From the NCBI RefSeq assembly GCF_020177265.1, contig NZ_JAIVMC010000012.1, forward strand, positions 1-64,000: 64,000 nucleotides of DNA, written 5' to 3'. Origin of the DNA: Pseudooceanicola marinus (lineage in GTDB: Bacteria > Pseudomonadota > Alphaproteobacteria > Rhodobacterales > Rhodobacteraceae). A program made the position numbers and the translations under genes. Below are positions 35,826 through 44,896 of the stretch, piece after piece (position 1 is the first letter of the stretch; the number at the start of each line of letters is the position of its first letter). Below the pieces are notes generated by a model. It worked only from the letters and a program-made list of their open reading frames with translations. It was not told the DNA's origin and made no database searches.

Positions 35826-36833
35826 CTAGGCGTCCCTCTCGGGGCCGGCGTCAGAGCCGGCGTCGGTGTCCTTCGGCGGCAGCAGGATGGTCAGCTTTTG
35901 ATCGGCCATGGCGAAATCGAAGGGGGTGGTATCGCGCCGTTTCTCCCCGTCGAAGGCCAGCAAGGGACGGCGGCGCGCGGTCTCGACTCGCACGCTTTCC
36001 GCCTCCACCAGGTCGTAGTCGCGCCCCTGCTGCATGCTGCGCGTCACCAGCCGCCAGGCCAGGCGGAATAGCGCCGCGCGGCTTTGCCCGCGCCCGATCA
36101 GCAGGGCCAGGTGATCGCGCTGGATGGCGTCACAACCGTCGAGGTTGAACCGCTGCAGCTGGTAGGCCGAACGCGCCACGAAGAGCAGCGGCGTGCGATA
36201 CTCCTTCCGCTCGCCGTCTGCCAGCGTCAGGGTCAGATGCATCGGCCGCTGGAAACGCCAGAAGGTGCGCACCACCGACCAATGGGCCATCAGGCGGCGG
36301 CGCCCGAAGCGACGGTAGACGTCTTCGCGTTCCTTCAGGATCGACGGGTAGATCCCAAGGGAGGCGTTGTTCAGGAAGACCTGGCCGTTGACCTCCCCGA
36401 CCCGGATCGGCCGGCGTTCGGCCCCCAGCAGCGCGCGTGCGGCCTCCTCCGGCGCCTCCGACAGGCCCAGGCCGCGGGCGAAGTAGTTGAAGGTGCCGAG
36501 CGGCAGCACCGACATCGCGGCGTCGCGCCCGAGCATGGCATCCGCCAGGGCCATCGCGGTGCCATCACCGCCGGCAGCCACCACGGTACGGGCGCCATCG
36601 GCGATCTCCTCGTCGAGGATCGCGTTCAGCGCATCGGCGTCGCCGGGTGACCAGTGGCGCAGGCGGGCGCCCGCGTCCTCCAGCACCGCCATGGCGCGGC
36701 GAATGGCGTCGCTGTCGCGGGCGTTGGTGCCGGAGGCCTCGTTGGCGATGACCAGGAAGGGGCCGTTCTGTGGCGCCTCACCGGCCCGCTCGGGGGTGTC
36801 CGGGGCCTCTGCCCGGTCGGGATCTATTGCCAT
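35826..36833 (-). CDS. Diacylglycerol/sphingosine-kinase-family lipid kinase
   Basis: 335 residues from ATG 36833; the frame opens further but begins with unlike-family sequence. The DAGK catalytic domain shows FLVIANEASG, the nucleotide motif VVAAGGDGTAMALADAM (about 95-110) and VLPLGTFNYFARGLGL; the C-terminal domain has VFLNNASLGIYPSILKERE and LLAFDGEK. Related YegS-type enzymes phosphorylate lipid head groups. It is followed by the phosphoesterase gene, probably co-transcribed. Confidence 0.87.
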   Translation of the reverse strand: MAIDPDRAEAPDTPERAGEAPQNGPFLVIANEASGTNARDSDAIRRAMAVLEDAGARLRHWSPGDADALNAILDEEIADGARTVVAAGGDGTAMALADAMLGRDAAMSVLPLGTFNYFARGLGLSEAPEEAARALLGAERRPIRVGEVNGQVFLNNASLGIYPSILKEREDVYRRFGRRRLMAHWSVVRTFWRFQRPMHLTLTLADGERKEYRTPLLFVARSAYQLQRFNLDGCDAIQRDHLALLIGRGQSRAALFRLAWRLVTRSMQQGRDYDLVEAESVRVETARRRPLLAFDGEKRRDTTPFDFAMADQKLTILLPPKDTDAGSDAGPERDA

Positions 36834-36992
36834 TGCCTGAGCCAAGCTCTGCCCTCCGGGCCTGATGTCGCTGGGGACTGTCCTGGCAGGACAACGCCGC
36901 AGGGCCACAAAAGGTTCACCCGCCGAAAACGGCGGGTGCAAGGGCGGACCGAAGACGGGCGAGGCGGGCCGAAACCGGCCCGGCCCCCGGGG

Positions 36993-37619
36993 TCACTTCT
37001 TCTTGCGCCAGCTGGCGAACCAGCCCGAGACACGGCCCCGGCCGTCGTCCCAGCTGTCCTCGACGTTTTCCATCACCGGGTCGATGCGCCGTTCGCGGAA
37101 CCGGATCCAGCGCACGCGGATCGCCCAGCAGATCGCGGCGAAGATCAGCAGGATGATGATGTTGAACCAGGGGATCAGCGTCACGTCGGGGCTGTCCAGG
37201 GCGCGTACGCCGACGGCATTGGGGAAGATCGAGATGAACTCGTTCCGCCAGCCGTAATGGGTCACCGCCACCCACTGCGGATCGGCGGAGGTGGAACGCA
37301 GGTCGGCCGCTTCGGTCTGCAGGTTGTTGGTGTCGAACTTGAAATAGGGCGGCCAGCCCCAGCCCGTGTCCTCGTTGCGATAGACCATCGGGCGGCCGTT
37401 CTCACGGATCGACTGGATGAAGAAAACGTCGCGGTTGACGGTGCCGCTGGCATTGCCGGTGTCGGCCTTGGCCCAGAAGATCGAGTTCTCGCCGAAATCG
37501 ACACGCCGTTCGAAGGTGTCGGTGATGCGCACGATGTCGCGCTGCGGCAGGGTGTAGTGGAAGAAGGCCGCGATCAGCAGCCAGAAGACGGCCCAGAGGG
37601 CCCATTTCACGTAGCGCAT
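36993..37619 (-). CDS. DUF1523-family membrane protein
   Basis: 208 residues. Two membrane helices: residues 4-22 (YVKWALWAVFWLLIAAFF) and about 148-168 (PWFNIIILLIFAAICWAIRV), with a 120-residue extracytoplasmic loop rich in aromatic residues (GWGWPPYFKFDTNNL). The C-terminus is basic and cytoplasmic. Assigned to DUF1523, which is common in Rhodobacteraceae; no function is known. It is the last gene of the seven-gene AAA+/coiled-coil operon, 11 bp after the previous stop with an AGGGAGA site. Confidence 0.82.
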   Translation of the reverse strand: MRYVKWALWAVFWLLIAAFFHYTLPQRDIVRITDTFERRVDFGENSIFWAKADTGNASGTVNRDVFFIQSIRENGRPMVYRNEDTGWGWPPYFKFDTNNLQTEAADLRSTSADPQWVAVTHYGWRNEFISIFPNAVGVRALDSPDVTLIPWFNIIILLIFAAICWAIRVRWIRFRERRIDPVMENVEDSWDDGRGRVSGWFASWRKKK

Positions 37620-37630
37620 GGCGGTCTCCC

Positions 37631-37900
37631 TTACATGAAGTTCACGAGATAGATGATGAAGCCCACGATCACCACCGGCAGGATGTAGATCAGCAGGATC
37701 AGTTTGCGACGCAGGGAATCGTCGTAGTCGTCCAGCCCCCGTTCGACATAGTCCGCGCGGTCGCCGGGGCGACCCTCTTCCTCCCAGGCGCGCTTCAACT
37801 TGCGGCGGCGGACCTGGCGCGACCAGATCGAGATCCCGACATAGGCCAGGGTCATGACGACGAAGGCCACCAGGGCCAGGCGGACAAAGGCGAAGACCAC
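37631..37900 (-). CDS. Small two-helix membrane protein
   Basis: 89 residues. GTG start at 37900 with a perfect AAAGGAGG that lies inside the last codons of the preceding gene (3-bp gap), so coupled. Helix 1 (about 2-24) and helix 2 (about 66-87, LILLIYILPVVIVGFIIYLV) flank a charged linker with DYVERGLDDYDD. No catalytic motif. Probably a membrane subunit of the operon's complex. Similar proteins accompany DUF6638-like genes in relatives (from memory). Confidence 0.75.
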   Translation of the reverse strand: MVFAFVRLALVAFVVMTLAYVGISIWSRQVRRRKLKRAWEEEGRPGDRADYVERGLDDYDDSLRRKLILLIYILPVVIVGFIIYLVNFM

Positions 37901-37903
37901 AGG

Positions 37904-39298
37904 CTACCTCCTTTCGCGGATCACCGCGCCCCAGGGGCCGACGATCGGCACCGGATCGGGCGCCGGGCTCTTGTTGGTGCGCGACCAGGGGCCGGTGCGC
38001 CGGCTGGGCGCCGCGGCGGGCGCGGGATCGGGCGCCGGGGCGTCATGGCCAAAGAGCGCCTCGCGCGTGCCGGCCTTGTCGATGAGGTAGTCGCGCGACA
38101 GGAAATCCGCGACATAGCTTTTCTTGGTGTCGCTCCACCCGGCATAGAGCGCATAGAACAGCTCCTTGTGGCAAATGAACAGCTGCCGCACGTCCTTCGG
38201 CGCCAGTTCCGCCAGGGCCATGTTCACCAGGTCGCGGTCCGGGGTGTCAGCGGCGCGCAACAGGTAGAAATAAGCCGGGTCCTCGGGCGAATGGCGCGGG
38301 CGGCGGCCGCCCTCCTCCAGCCAGGCGACGACGCGTCGGATCTGGTGGTATTCCTCGGGCAGCCGATCGGCATTGTCGCGGGCCAGGGCGCGCAGGTCGC
38401 GGGCCGTGGCGCCGGCCAGGTCCAGCCCGCCGTCCTGGGCCGCATCCACGACGATGAAATCCATCTTCTGCCGCAGCACCCGCGCCGCATCGAAGCCGCG
38501 CGCCGTGGCCAGCGGCTGCACCAGGCCGTTGCCATGCAGCCAGGCGGCCACGTCACGCGGATCGCCCATGTCGACCACCGGCAGCGGCGCCTTGCCCAGG
38601 CGCGCGGGGTCGCGGGCCAGCAGCGCCGGCGTGTCGCATTCGGAAAACAGGTAAACGCCGCCCAGATGCGAGGTCCAGAAATTGTCCTGGTGGAAGGCGG
38701 TGTGTTTCAGCCGGATCGGGTTGCGCGTCACGTCGCCGGTCTTGCGCGCCAGGGCGATCATCTCGTCGATCAGCGCATCGTCGAACCAGGCGTCCTCCTC
38801 GTCGAGGAACCGTTCGGCGCGCGCGGCCAGCGCCTCGGCATCGCGCAGGGTGCCGGTGGTGGTGTCGGCCTCGATGGTCAGACGGCGGACATCCATCAGC
38901 TTCTGCGCGCCGTCGATGTCGAAGACCCCGTTCACCATCTCCCCCGCCACGGCGTCGCGGGCGGTCAGCGCGAAGAGCTGCGCCTCGTTGCGGTCGATGA
39001 ACTGGCGCAGCAGGCCCCGCGTGGTCGAGAAGCGCGCGTTCAGCAGCGGCGCCGATTTCTGCCGCGTGCTGAGCAGTATGATCTGCCGGTTCACCCCGTT
39101 GCGGTTGAGGTACTGCGGATCGCCCAGCTCGTCCGCCACCTCGGGGGAATAGCCCGAGATGTCGATGGCGAACTCGGTCAGCGCGGTGCGTTTGCCGGTC
39201 AGATGGTGGAGCGCGCGGTTATACCGCTCGACCAGCGCGGGCGTGTCGACCCGGGTGAGGTTGGCGAACATCAGGCCGGCTTGGATGAGGCGGTTCAT
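37904..39298 (-). CDS. DUF6638-like protein of unknown function
   Basis: 464 residues, soluble, no signal. It contains SGYSPEVADELGDPQYLNRNG near residue 50 and DFIVVDAAQDGG near 285; the last 50 residues are Pro/Ala-rich and end basic. Assigned to DUF6638 from memory of Rhodobacteraceae synteny; no enzymatic motif is recognised. Its ATG overlaps the stop of the preceding gene (ATGA), and the next gene's ribosome site is inside its end, so it is fixed in a co-translated string. Confidence 0.7.
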   Translation of the reverse strand: MNRLIQAGLMFANLTRVDTPALVERYNRALHHLTGKRTALTEFAIDISGYSPEVADELGDPQYLNRNGVNRQIILLSTRQKSAPLLNARFSTTRGLLRQFIDRNEAQLFALTARDAVAGEMVNGVFDIDGAQKLMDVRRLTIEADTTTGTLRDAEALAARAERFLDEEDAWFDDALIDEMIALARKTGDVTRNPIRLKHTAFHQDNFWTSHLGGVYLFSECDTPALLARDPARLGKAPLPVVDMGDPRDVAAWLHGNGLVQPLATARGFDAARVLRQKMDFIVVDAAQDGGLDLAGATARDLRALARDNADRLPEEYHQIRRVVAWLEEGGRRPRHSPEDPAYFYLLRAADTPDRDLVNMALAELAPKDVRQLFICHKELFYALYAGWSDTKKSYVADFLSRDYLIDKAGTREALFGHDAPAPDPAPAAAPSRRTGPWSRTNKSPAPDPVPIVGPWGAVIRERR

Positions 39299-40284
39299 AT
39301 CAGTTCATCTTTCCAAAGCTCGGCAACCGACAGAAGGCTCTGAAATGCTTGGGCCGCTTCCTCAACTTGCAATTCATCCAGCCACTCCACGTCAGCTGTT
39401 GAAAGTCCGCCTTCCCTGAGATTTCGGAGATCGCGCAACAGCCGTTGTATTTCGCCATGCACGTTACCTTGATCCAGATGTTGGTAAACTTTGCCAGCCC
39501 GGTCAAACTCCATGTCCAGCTTGTCTCTAGCTACCATGAGGCTCTTAGTGAACTCCACGAGGTGATCTTCGATCTCTTCGAATGAAAGCTTTGCCGAATA
39601 CGATCCACCAATCGAATAAAGGCGCAGGATGGATGTACCGCCAAAAGTGGATTCAAATTCCGCTAAGGTATTGCAGTTGTTCAGCTCAAAAAGCAGCCGG
39701 ACCAATCGCCGCGCTTTGCGTTGAAGAGTCTGATGGTTGCGATGGTGTTGCCGTTCCTGTTGCTCATCTTCGAAGATTCTCGACTGCGCTTTCATTGCTT
39801 TCAGCTGCTCGTTTTGAACCTCACGGGCTAGCTCCAACTCATCGCGTTGCGCTTCGAGTGCCGCCCTCTGCTCTTTCAGTTCATTCTTCTGGATGAACGC
39901 CGTCACGATCAACCACAGGAAGGCAAGTGATGCAGCCAGACCGGCCAAGGCGTCTCCCATTGCATTCAACGGCAACTGCCAGAATTCCGAGAGCCTCGTT
40001 GCACCATCCGCTCCGGTGGCACCCAGCGGGTCCGGTGCCTGCTGCACTGCCAGCCAGAGAATGAAGAGCAGTACGACCAAGCTTGTCAGAAAGCCAAACG
40101 CGGTTGGTGTCAAAGTCTGCCCAAGATCCTTGGTCTCAGTCCCTACGCTCGCTCCACTCGTCCCGCCCGGCGGGCACCGCCGGGCAGCGCCCGACCCGCC
40201 CCCCAGGGCGGGCGCTTCACGCCCACCCTCGGGCCGGTCGCTGCCCTCAGCACTTCGGGCCGACCTGTCGCGTCCATCGGTCAT
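39295..40284 (-). CDS. Membrane-anchored coiled-coil protein, unknown, inserted in the AAA+ operon
   Basis: 329 residues from ATG 40284 (GGGAGG ahead). A charged, low-complexity N-terminus (about 1-50) is followed by helix 1 (about 60-80), helix 2 (about 105-125), a 60-residue coiled coil (KNELKEQRAALEAQRDELELAREVQ), then a soluble alpha-helical domain. The part 39300-39950 is visibly more AT-rich than neighbouring genes. It overlaps the next gene by 4 bp and starts 20 bp after the ATPase stop, so it sits in the operon. TM plus ELxxQRxEL coiled coils occur in many unassigned accessory proteins, some near defence genes. Confidence 0.7.
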   Translation of the reverse strand: MTDGRDRSARSAEGSDRPEGGREAPALGGGSGAARRCPPGGTSGASVGTETKDLGQTLTPTAFGFLTSLVVLLFILWLAVQQAPDPLGATGADGATRLSEFWQLPLNAMGDALAGLAASLAFLWLIVTAFIQKNELKEQRAALEAQRDELELAREVQNEQLKAMKAQSRIFEDEQQERQHHRNHQTLQRKARRLVRLLFELNNCNTLAEFESTFGGTSILRLYSIGGSYSAKLSFEEIEDHLVEFTKSLMVARDKLDMEFDRAGKVYQHLDQGNVHGEIQRLLRDLRNLREGGLSTADVEWLDELQVEEAAQAFQSLLSVAELWKDELI

Positions 40285-40303
40285 GGGGCACGCCTCCCAA
40301 TCA

Positions 40304-42256
40304 TCACCCCCGCTCCTGCATGTACCGCCGCTTCGCCTCTTCCGTACGCTCCATGTCGCGCACCATGGCGTCAATGGCCGCGGCATCGGACTTGTCGGCA
40401 TAGCGGAATTCGCTGTCGGCGTAGCGGTTGATCTCCTGCACAACCATCTCGACGGTGATCGGCTGGCGCAGCTCCTCGATCATGGCGCGCTTGGTGTCGT
40501 AGTCCTTGAACAGGAACAGCTCCGGCTCCTCCATCCATTCGTCGGGCAGCTCGAAATCCATCGCCCGGACCTTCACCGCATCGGTGATGTTCTTGATCGC
40601 CCGGCCAGTGAACCGCGGGTCGGCCTGCTGGATCGCCTTCAGGTAGCTGCCCAGCTTGGCGATCGTGTCCAGCGGGCCGGTGCGGCGCTGGATCTCGTCA
40701 TAGACCTCGACCAGCTGCGCCTCCTTGGGGCGCGCGTGGCTGGCGAAGCTTTCGGCGACAGCGCGCTTGATCTCCTGCGCGGCGTAAAGCTCGTGATCGC
40801 CCAGGGGGATCTCGTGCCGCTTGCCCAGCAGAAGCGCCAGGATGTCGACGTAGTCATCGCGGGTCTGCGGCCCGTCCACCAGGAACCGGGCGCCTGCGCG
40901 CTGGCGAAGGGCGTCGTCGACATTCTCGGGGTAGTTGGAGAACATGCCGAAGGTGCAATTGCCGCGCACCACGGTATTGGCGCCCGCGAAGCTCTCCATC
41001 AGCACCGCCGTGATCTCCTGCTGACCGGCTGAGGACTGCCGGTCGCCGCGCTTGCCCGCGATCTGGTCGATGTCGTCGATGGTGCCGAAGCCGATGACGG
41101 CAGGGTCCAGGATGTCGGTGATGAAGGCCTTGGCGTTCTGCCCCGACTTGCCCTGGTAGCTGTCGATGTTCTCGGTCGATAGGTTGCGATAGCGGAAGGG
41201 GTAGCCGGCGGTCTGGCAGTAGTCGTTCAAGAGACCCGCCATCATCTGGATCAGGGTCGTCTTGCCGGTGCCGGGCATGCCGTCGCCCATGAAGGTGAAG
41301 ATGAAACCGCCCAGTTCCGCGAAGGGGTTCAGCTTGCGGTCGAAATCATAGGCCATCAGCATCTTGGCCAGCTTCATCGCCTGATACTTGGCGATATGGT
41401 TGCCCACCACCTCATGCGGCTTCTTGAAGGTCATCACCAGCTGGGTGGATTTCGCATGGGCCGCGGGGGTGAAGCCACGGATGGTCAGGTCGTCGGCCTC
41501 GATCCGCCAGGTGGCGGCAGTGAAGGCGCCCAGGTGCGGGTGGCTGTCGGCGCGCAGGGCGGTCTTTTCCATCACCAGCGCAGCGTAACCTGTCAGGGTC
41601 GGCACCAGCTTTTCTTCCTCGCCCGTGGCGAAGGTTGCCAGCTTCTGATCCAGCTCCCACAGCATCCCCTGCAGGGCCAGGGGGGCGTTGTCGGTCAGGA
41701 TCTCCTCCGCGTCGCCCGGGTCGACCGTCAGCTCCCCCATCTGCGACGACAGGAGGTAGGACAGGGCATTGGCGGTGACATGCAGCTGCAACAGTGACTG
41801 GGCGGCCAGCAGCTCCGAGAACTCGGCGGCGCGGTCGCGCGGCAGGCTGCCCGCAAGGTTGGCCCCCTTCAGCTCCGCCAGGGCGGTGGCCTCGGCGAAA
41901 CTGTCGCCCAGGGCCATGGCCATGGCCAGCGCCCGGCGGATGGCCCGGGCCACGGCAGCCTGGCGGGGCGAGGTCAGCGGGTCGTCACCGTCACAGGCGG
42001 CGATGGTGTCGAGCAGATGAACGCCCCCGGCGGGCCGGGTGCGGCGTGTCGCGAGACCGGGCGTGGTGGAGCGGAACCGGCGGCGCGACAGCCCGATGCC
42101 GGGGGACCGCTCCTCGCCCTGCGCGGGGGCCGACGCGGCGCTTTCCCGGGCCAACCGGGGGGCATGGTCGAACCCCTCCAGCAGGGCCTCGGCGGCGGGG
42201 TAGTGGCTGCGGATGTCCTCCTCGCGCAGCTCCATCTGGTCTCCGGTCAGGCTCAT
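40304..42256 (-). CDS. AAA+ ATPase
   Basis: 650 residues. The N-terminal 300 residues are not recognised. The AAA core has Walker A GMPGTGKTT (about 328), Walker B GFGTIDDIDQ (about 390), sensor-1-like FSNYPEN and candidate arginine fingers in ALRQRAGARF (about 446). The C-terminus is helical. It would use ATP to remodel a partner. It is the central gene of the operon, flanked by a 376-residue unknown protein and a membrane coiled-coil protein. It resembles neither Lon, ClpX nor MoxR beyond the core. Confidence 0.85.
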   Translation of the reverse strand: MSLTGDQMELREEDIRSHYPAAEALLEGFDHAPRLARESAASAPAQGEERSPGIGLSRRRFRSTTPGLATRRTRPAGGVHLLDTIAACDGDDPLTSPRQAAVARAIRRALAMAMALGDSFAEATALAELKGANLAGSLPRDRAAEFSELLAAQSLLQLHVTANALSYLLSSQMGELTVDPGDAEEILTDNAPLALQGMLWELDQKLATFATGEEEKLVPTLTGYAALVMEKTALRADSHPHLGAFTAATWRIEADDLTIRGFTPAAHAKSTQLVMTFKKPHEVVGNHIAKYQAMKLAKMLMAYDFDRKLNPFAELGGFIFTFMGDGMPGTGKTTLIQMMAGLLNDYCQTAGYPFRYRNLSTENIDSYQGKSGQNAKAFITDILDPAVIGFGTIDDIDQIAGKRGDRQSSAGQQEITAVLMESFAGANTVVRGNCTFGMFSNYPENVDDALRQRAGARFLVDGPQTRDDYVDILALLLGKRHEIPLGDHELYAAQEIKRAVAESFASHARPKEAQLVEVYDEIQRRTGPLDTIAKLGSYLKAIQQADPRFTGRAIKNITDAVKVRAMDFELPDEWMEEPELFLFKDYDTKRAMIEELRQPITVEMVVQEINRYADSEFRYADKSDAAAIDAMVRDMERTEEAKRRYMQERG

Positions 42257-42347
42257 GGCGCGCCCCTCCCCTCTTCACTTCGTTCCAAATACTCAAACCT
42301 GCGAAAGACATCCGCGTGCGCCGCGGACCGGTCTGAAAACAATCAGC

Positions 42348-43478
42348 TCAGTAGCGCAGCACGCGGTCCCCCGCGCCGACCACGAACTTCCGGATGCGGG
42401 CAAAGCCCGGCGGGTTCAGCTCCGACAGCACCTGGAAGGGCCGCGCGGGCAGGATCAGAGCCCGGTCCTGCGAGGTGGCGCCCGTTTCGGCCCCGCCCGA
42501 CAGCGGGTCGAGGGCGAAGATCTCCCGCTCCACCTGACCGAACCAGCCGCTTTTCTCGGTCTTCACCCGTTCCGACAGCAGCTCTTCGGAGGTCCAGGCC
42601 AGCGCCCAATCCTCGCCCTCGGCGCCCCCCGCGCCTTCCAGCACGTCGCGGATCGGCCCCGACTGGCGGGTGAAGGCGTGGGAATACATCGGGCCGATGT
42701 GGATCCGGCGCAGGCGTTTCGGGTGCAGGTCGTCGAAATCCTGGTCGAACCCCTGCGCGATGGTCAGCAGTTTCAGCCCGCCGAGGCTCTGTGCCACCAG
42801 ATGCGCCTGCACCTGCGGCCAGCGGCTCTGGTCCTTGGGCAGGCCGGTGCGACCGCTGTCCTCCACCTCCATCAGGTAGATCACCGGCAGGTTGGTGCCG
42901 CTGTCATAAACCGACCAGTGCAGCAGGTACCGCCGCCGCTGCGCGCCCTTGCTGCCCAGGTTTTCCAGCCAGACGGCCTCGGGATCGTTGCGCGGCCAGA
43001 ACAGGTCCCCGCGCGCCAGCTCCTCGTAGTAAAGACGCTGAGACAGGGCGAACTGCGTCTTGGTGGGCACCGCGTGATCCGACAGGATCTGATCCAGCAT
43101 CTGCCGCTTCAGCGCCTCGACCGAAGGCATGGAGGCCAGGTGCTTGCCCGCCTGGCCCGCGTCATTGGCCATCACCATCAGCTCCTGTGCAGTGGGAAAG
43201 CCACTTTCGTGGTTGTCGATGGTCAGCGAACCGAAGAAGCGGCCCGTGTCGCGCCCCGCCAGCAGGTATTTCATCGACAACGCGCGGAAGGTGAAGGTCA
43301 GCGCCGAGATATGGCGGGCCAACACCTCGGTCTCCGGCTCGCTCAGCGTCCTCTCCGCGCGCATGGCGGCGGCGACATGGGCCAGGTGGGCCATGATCGC
43401 CTCGAACTTGCGGAAGTAGCGGCGGGAGGCATGGAAATCGGTGATCCCCACGCGGTCGTTCAGATCGTCCTGTTGCAT
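42348..43478 (-). CDS. Conserved protein of unknown function in the AAA+ operon
   Basis: 376 residues, soluble, no signal or membrane helix. Starts MQQDDLNDRVGITDFHASRR; contains a helical first half (DAGQAGKHLASMPSVEALKR) and a strand-rich segment (LLHWSVYDSGTNLPVIYLME) around residue 190. No motif I can name. It is between the coiled-coil gene (137-bp gap) and the ATPase (91-bp gap). Confidence 0.7.
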   Translation of the reverse strand: MQQDDLNDRVGITDFHASRRYFRKFEAIMAHLAHVAAAMRAERTLSEPETEVLARHISALTFTFRALSMKYLLAGRDTGRFFGSLTIDNHESGFPTAQELMVMANDAGQAGKHLASMPSVEALKRQMLDQILSDHAVPTKTQFALSQRLYYEELARGDLFWPRNDPEAVWLENLGSKGAQRRRYLLHWSVYDSGTNLPVIYLMEVEDSGRTGLPKDQSRWPQVQAHLVAQSLGGLKLLTIAQGFDQDFDDLHPKRLRRIHIGPMYSHAFTRQSGPIRDVLEGAGGAEGEDWALAWTSEELLSERVKTEKSGWFGQVEREIFALDPLSGGAETGATSQDRALILPARPFQVLSELNPPGFARIRKFVVGAGDRVLRY

Positions 43479-43615
43479 CGCTTCCCGGCCTTGGTGGTCG
43501 TCATCGGGGGCCTGCCTGTCCCAGGCGGCGCGTCATCCCCGCAGGGGGACGGGACGGGACGGCGGGCGGGGCGAGGCGCCCCGCAGGGCGCCAGCGCCGC
43601 ACCGCCCGGCCCGCC

Positions 43616-44692
43616 TCAGGCGCCGTAGAGGTTCTTGTCGTGGGTCTCGACGATCTTCTGGAACCGCCGGGCAAACCGCTCATCCGCCTTGGCCTTGGCC
43701 TCCAGCACCTCGCGGGCAAAGACCATCTGGCCCTCGTGGGCCTCCATCATGTCGGCCATGCGCGAGTTCGTCGCCGCGCCGATCTGGGCCATGGCCTGCT
43801 GCGCCTGCTTGTCGGTCTCCACCCCGATCTCGTTGATCCGGTGGGCCACTTCCTGCTGCTGCGCGGTCTTCAGCGACTTGGTCAGCGCATCATACAGGAT
43901 CACCCGCTGGTTGGTGTCGGTCTTCAGCTTGTTGATCAGGACCATCTGCGTCGCCGCCTGGTTCTGCAGGCTGTCGACCCAGGTCTTGCCCTTCTCGATG
44001 TAGCGTTCCAGGGTCTGCGACTTGGCGATCTTCACCTGCTCGTCCTGCACCAGCGCGTTGTACTTGGTGTTCAGCGCCGCCAGCTCCGATTCCAGCCGAG
44101 TGCGCGCCGCCGCATCCTGTTCCACCGCGATCTTGTTCTCGAGCTCGATGATCTTCGGATCCATGTCGGTGATCTCCGACCGCAGGTCCTCCAGCCCCTG
44201 CACCGTCGCCTCGCGTTCATCCAGCGTGGCGGTCAGGTTCTTCTCCACCTTGTCCTTCTGCTCTTCCAGAACGGCCAGCTGGCCTTCCAGCAGGCGGGTG
44301 ATGGTGTCGGACTTGGCGATCAGGTCCTGCAGCTTGTCGTCGATGGAGGCGGTGCGGATCCGCTCCTGCCGCATGTTGTCCGCCTTCGCCTTGGAGAAGA
44401 TGCCGACGAAGCTCTCCCAGCCGGTCTTGTTGCGCATCTCGTCGAAGTCCTTCGAGAACTGCGCGGTCACATCGTCGAGCCCCATGATCAGCTCGGCGAT
44501 ATTGGCGTTCATAGCCTCTGTATGGGCATGGACGTCATCCAGCGTGGCGTTCTCGATCTCGATCGAAACGTCCTCGCCGGTGTCCATCTTGGCGCGCGCC
44601 GTCTCGATCCGGCCGGTCAGTTCGGAAATCTTCGATTGCGCCTGGGCAACCTCTTTCTGGCTCTGCTCTAGCTGGGCCTCGAAACTCGACAT
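43616..44692 (-). CDS. Long coiled-coil protein, first gene of the AAA+ operon
   Basis: 358 residues from ATG 44692 (GGAGGA ahead). Nearly all helix: a coiled coil at about 1-45, a break with GWESFVGIFSKAKADNMRQ (about 90-110), then continuous heptads (EEQKDKVEKNLTATLDEREA and onward) to about 330. It resembles the overall shape of TelA or PspA-like filament proteins, but neither family's signature is present. It is a likely scaffold or substrate of the ATPase. Confidence 0.75.
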   Translation of the reverse strand: MSSFEAQLEQSQKEVAQAQSKISELTGRIETARAKMDTGEDVSIEIENATLDDVHAHTEAMNANIAELIMGLDDVTAQFSKDFDEMRNKTGWESFVGIFSKAKADNMRQERIRTASIDDKLQDLIAKSDTITRLLEGQLAVLEEQKDKVEKNLTATLDEREATVQGLEDLRSEITDMDPKIIELENKIAVEQDAAARTRLESELAALNTKYNALVQDEQVKIAKSQTLERYIEKGKTWVDSLQNQAATQMVLINKLKTDTNQRVILYDALTKSLKTAQQQEVAHRINEIGVETDKQAQQAMAQIGAATNSRMADMMEAHEGQMVFAREVLEAKAKADERFARRFQKIVETHDKNLYGA

Positions 44693-44896
44693 GGCGTCCT
44701 CCGTCGGAAATGTCGTCAACTATATGGGGAGAGTTAATCGGATTTACATCCACCTGACCGTCCCCGAATAAAATCCCTTGGGCACTTTCATGGGACGGGA
44801 CGGGGCACAACACAAGCCGCTTTGCCCGTTGCGGTGCCTGCACCGGCGGGTTTTAGTGCGCCGGGAACGCGGGCCGGAAGACGAAGGAGTGGCAGG
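44693..44896. other. Divergent intergenic region of the AAA+ operon and the P1 peptidase gene
   Basis: 204 bp including the region upstream of the AAA+ operon. An AT-rich stretch (about 44717-44770, GTTAATCGGATTTACATCC...AATAAAATCCC) is the most promoter-like; no exact operator recognised. Confidence 0.4.

Noticed and set aside
43616-44692. TelA (toxic anion resistance) family assignment for the coiled-coil protein
   Set aside because: Only the helical layout is similar; the conserved TelA stretch was not found.
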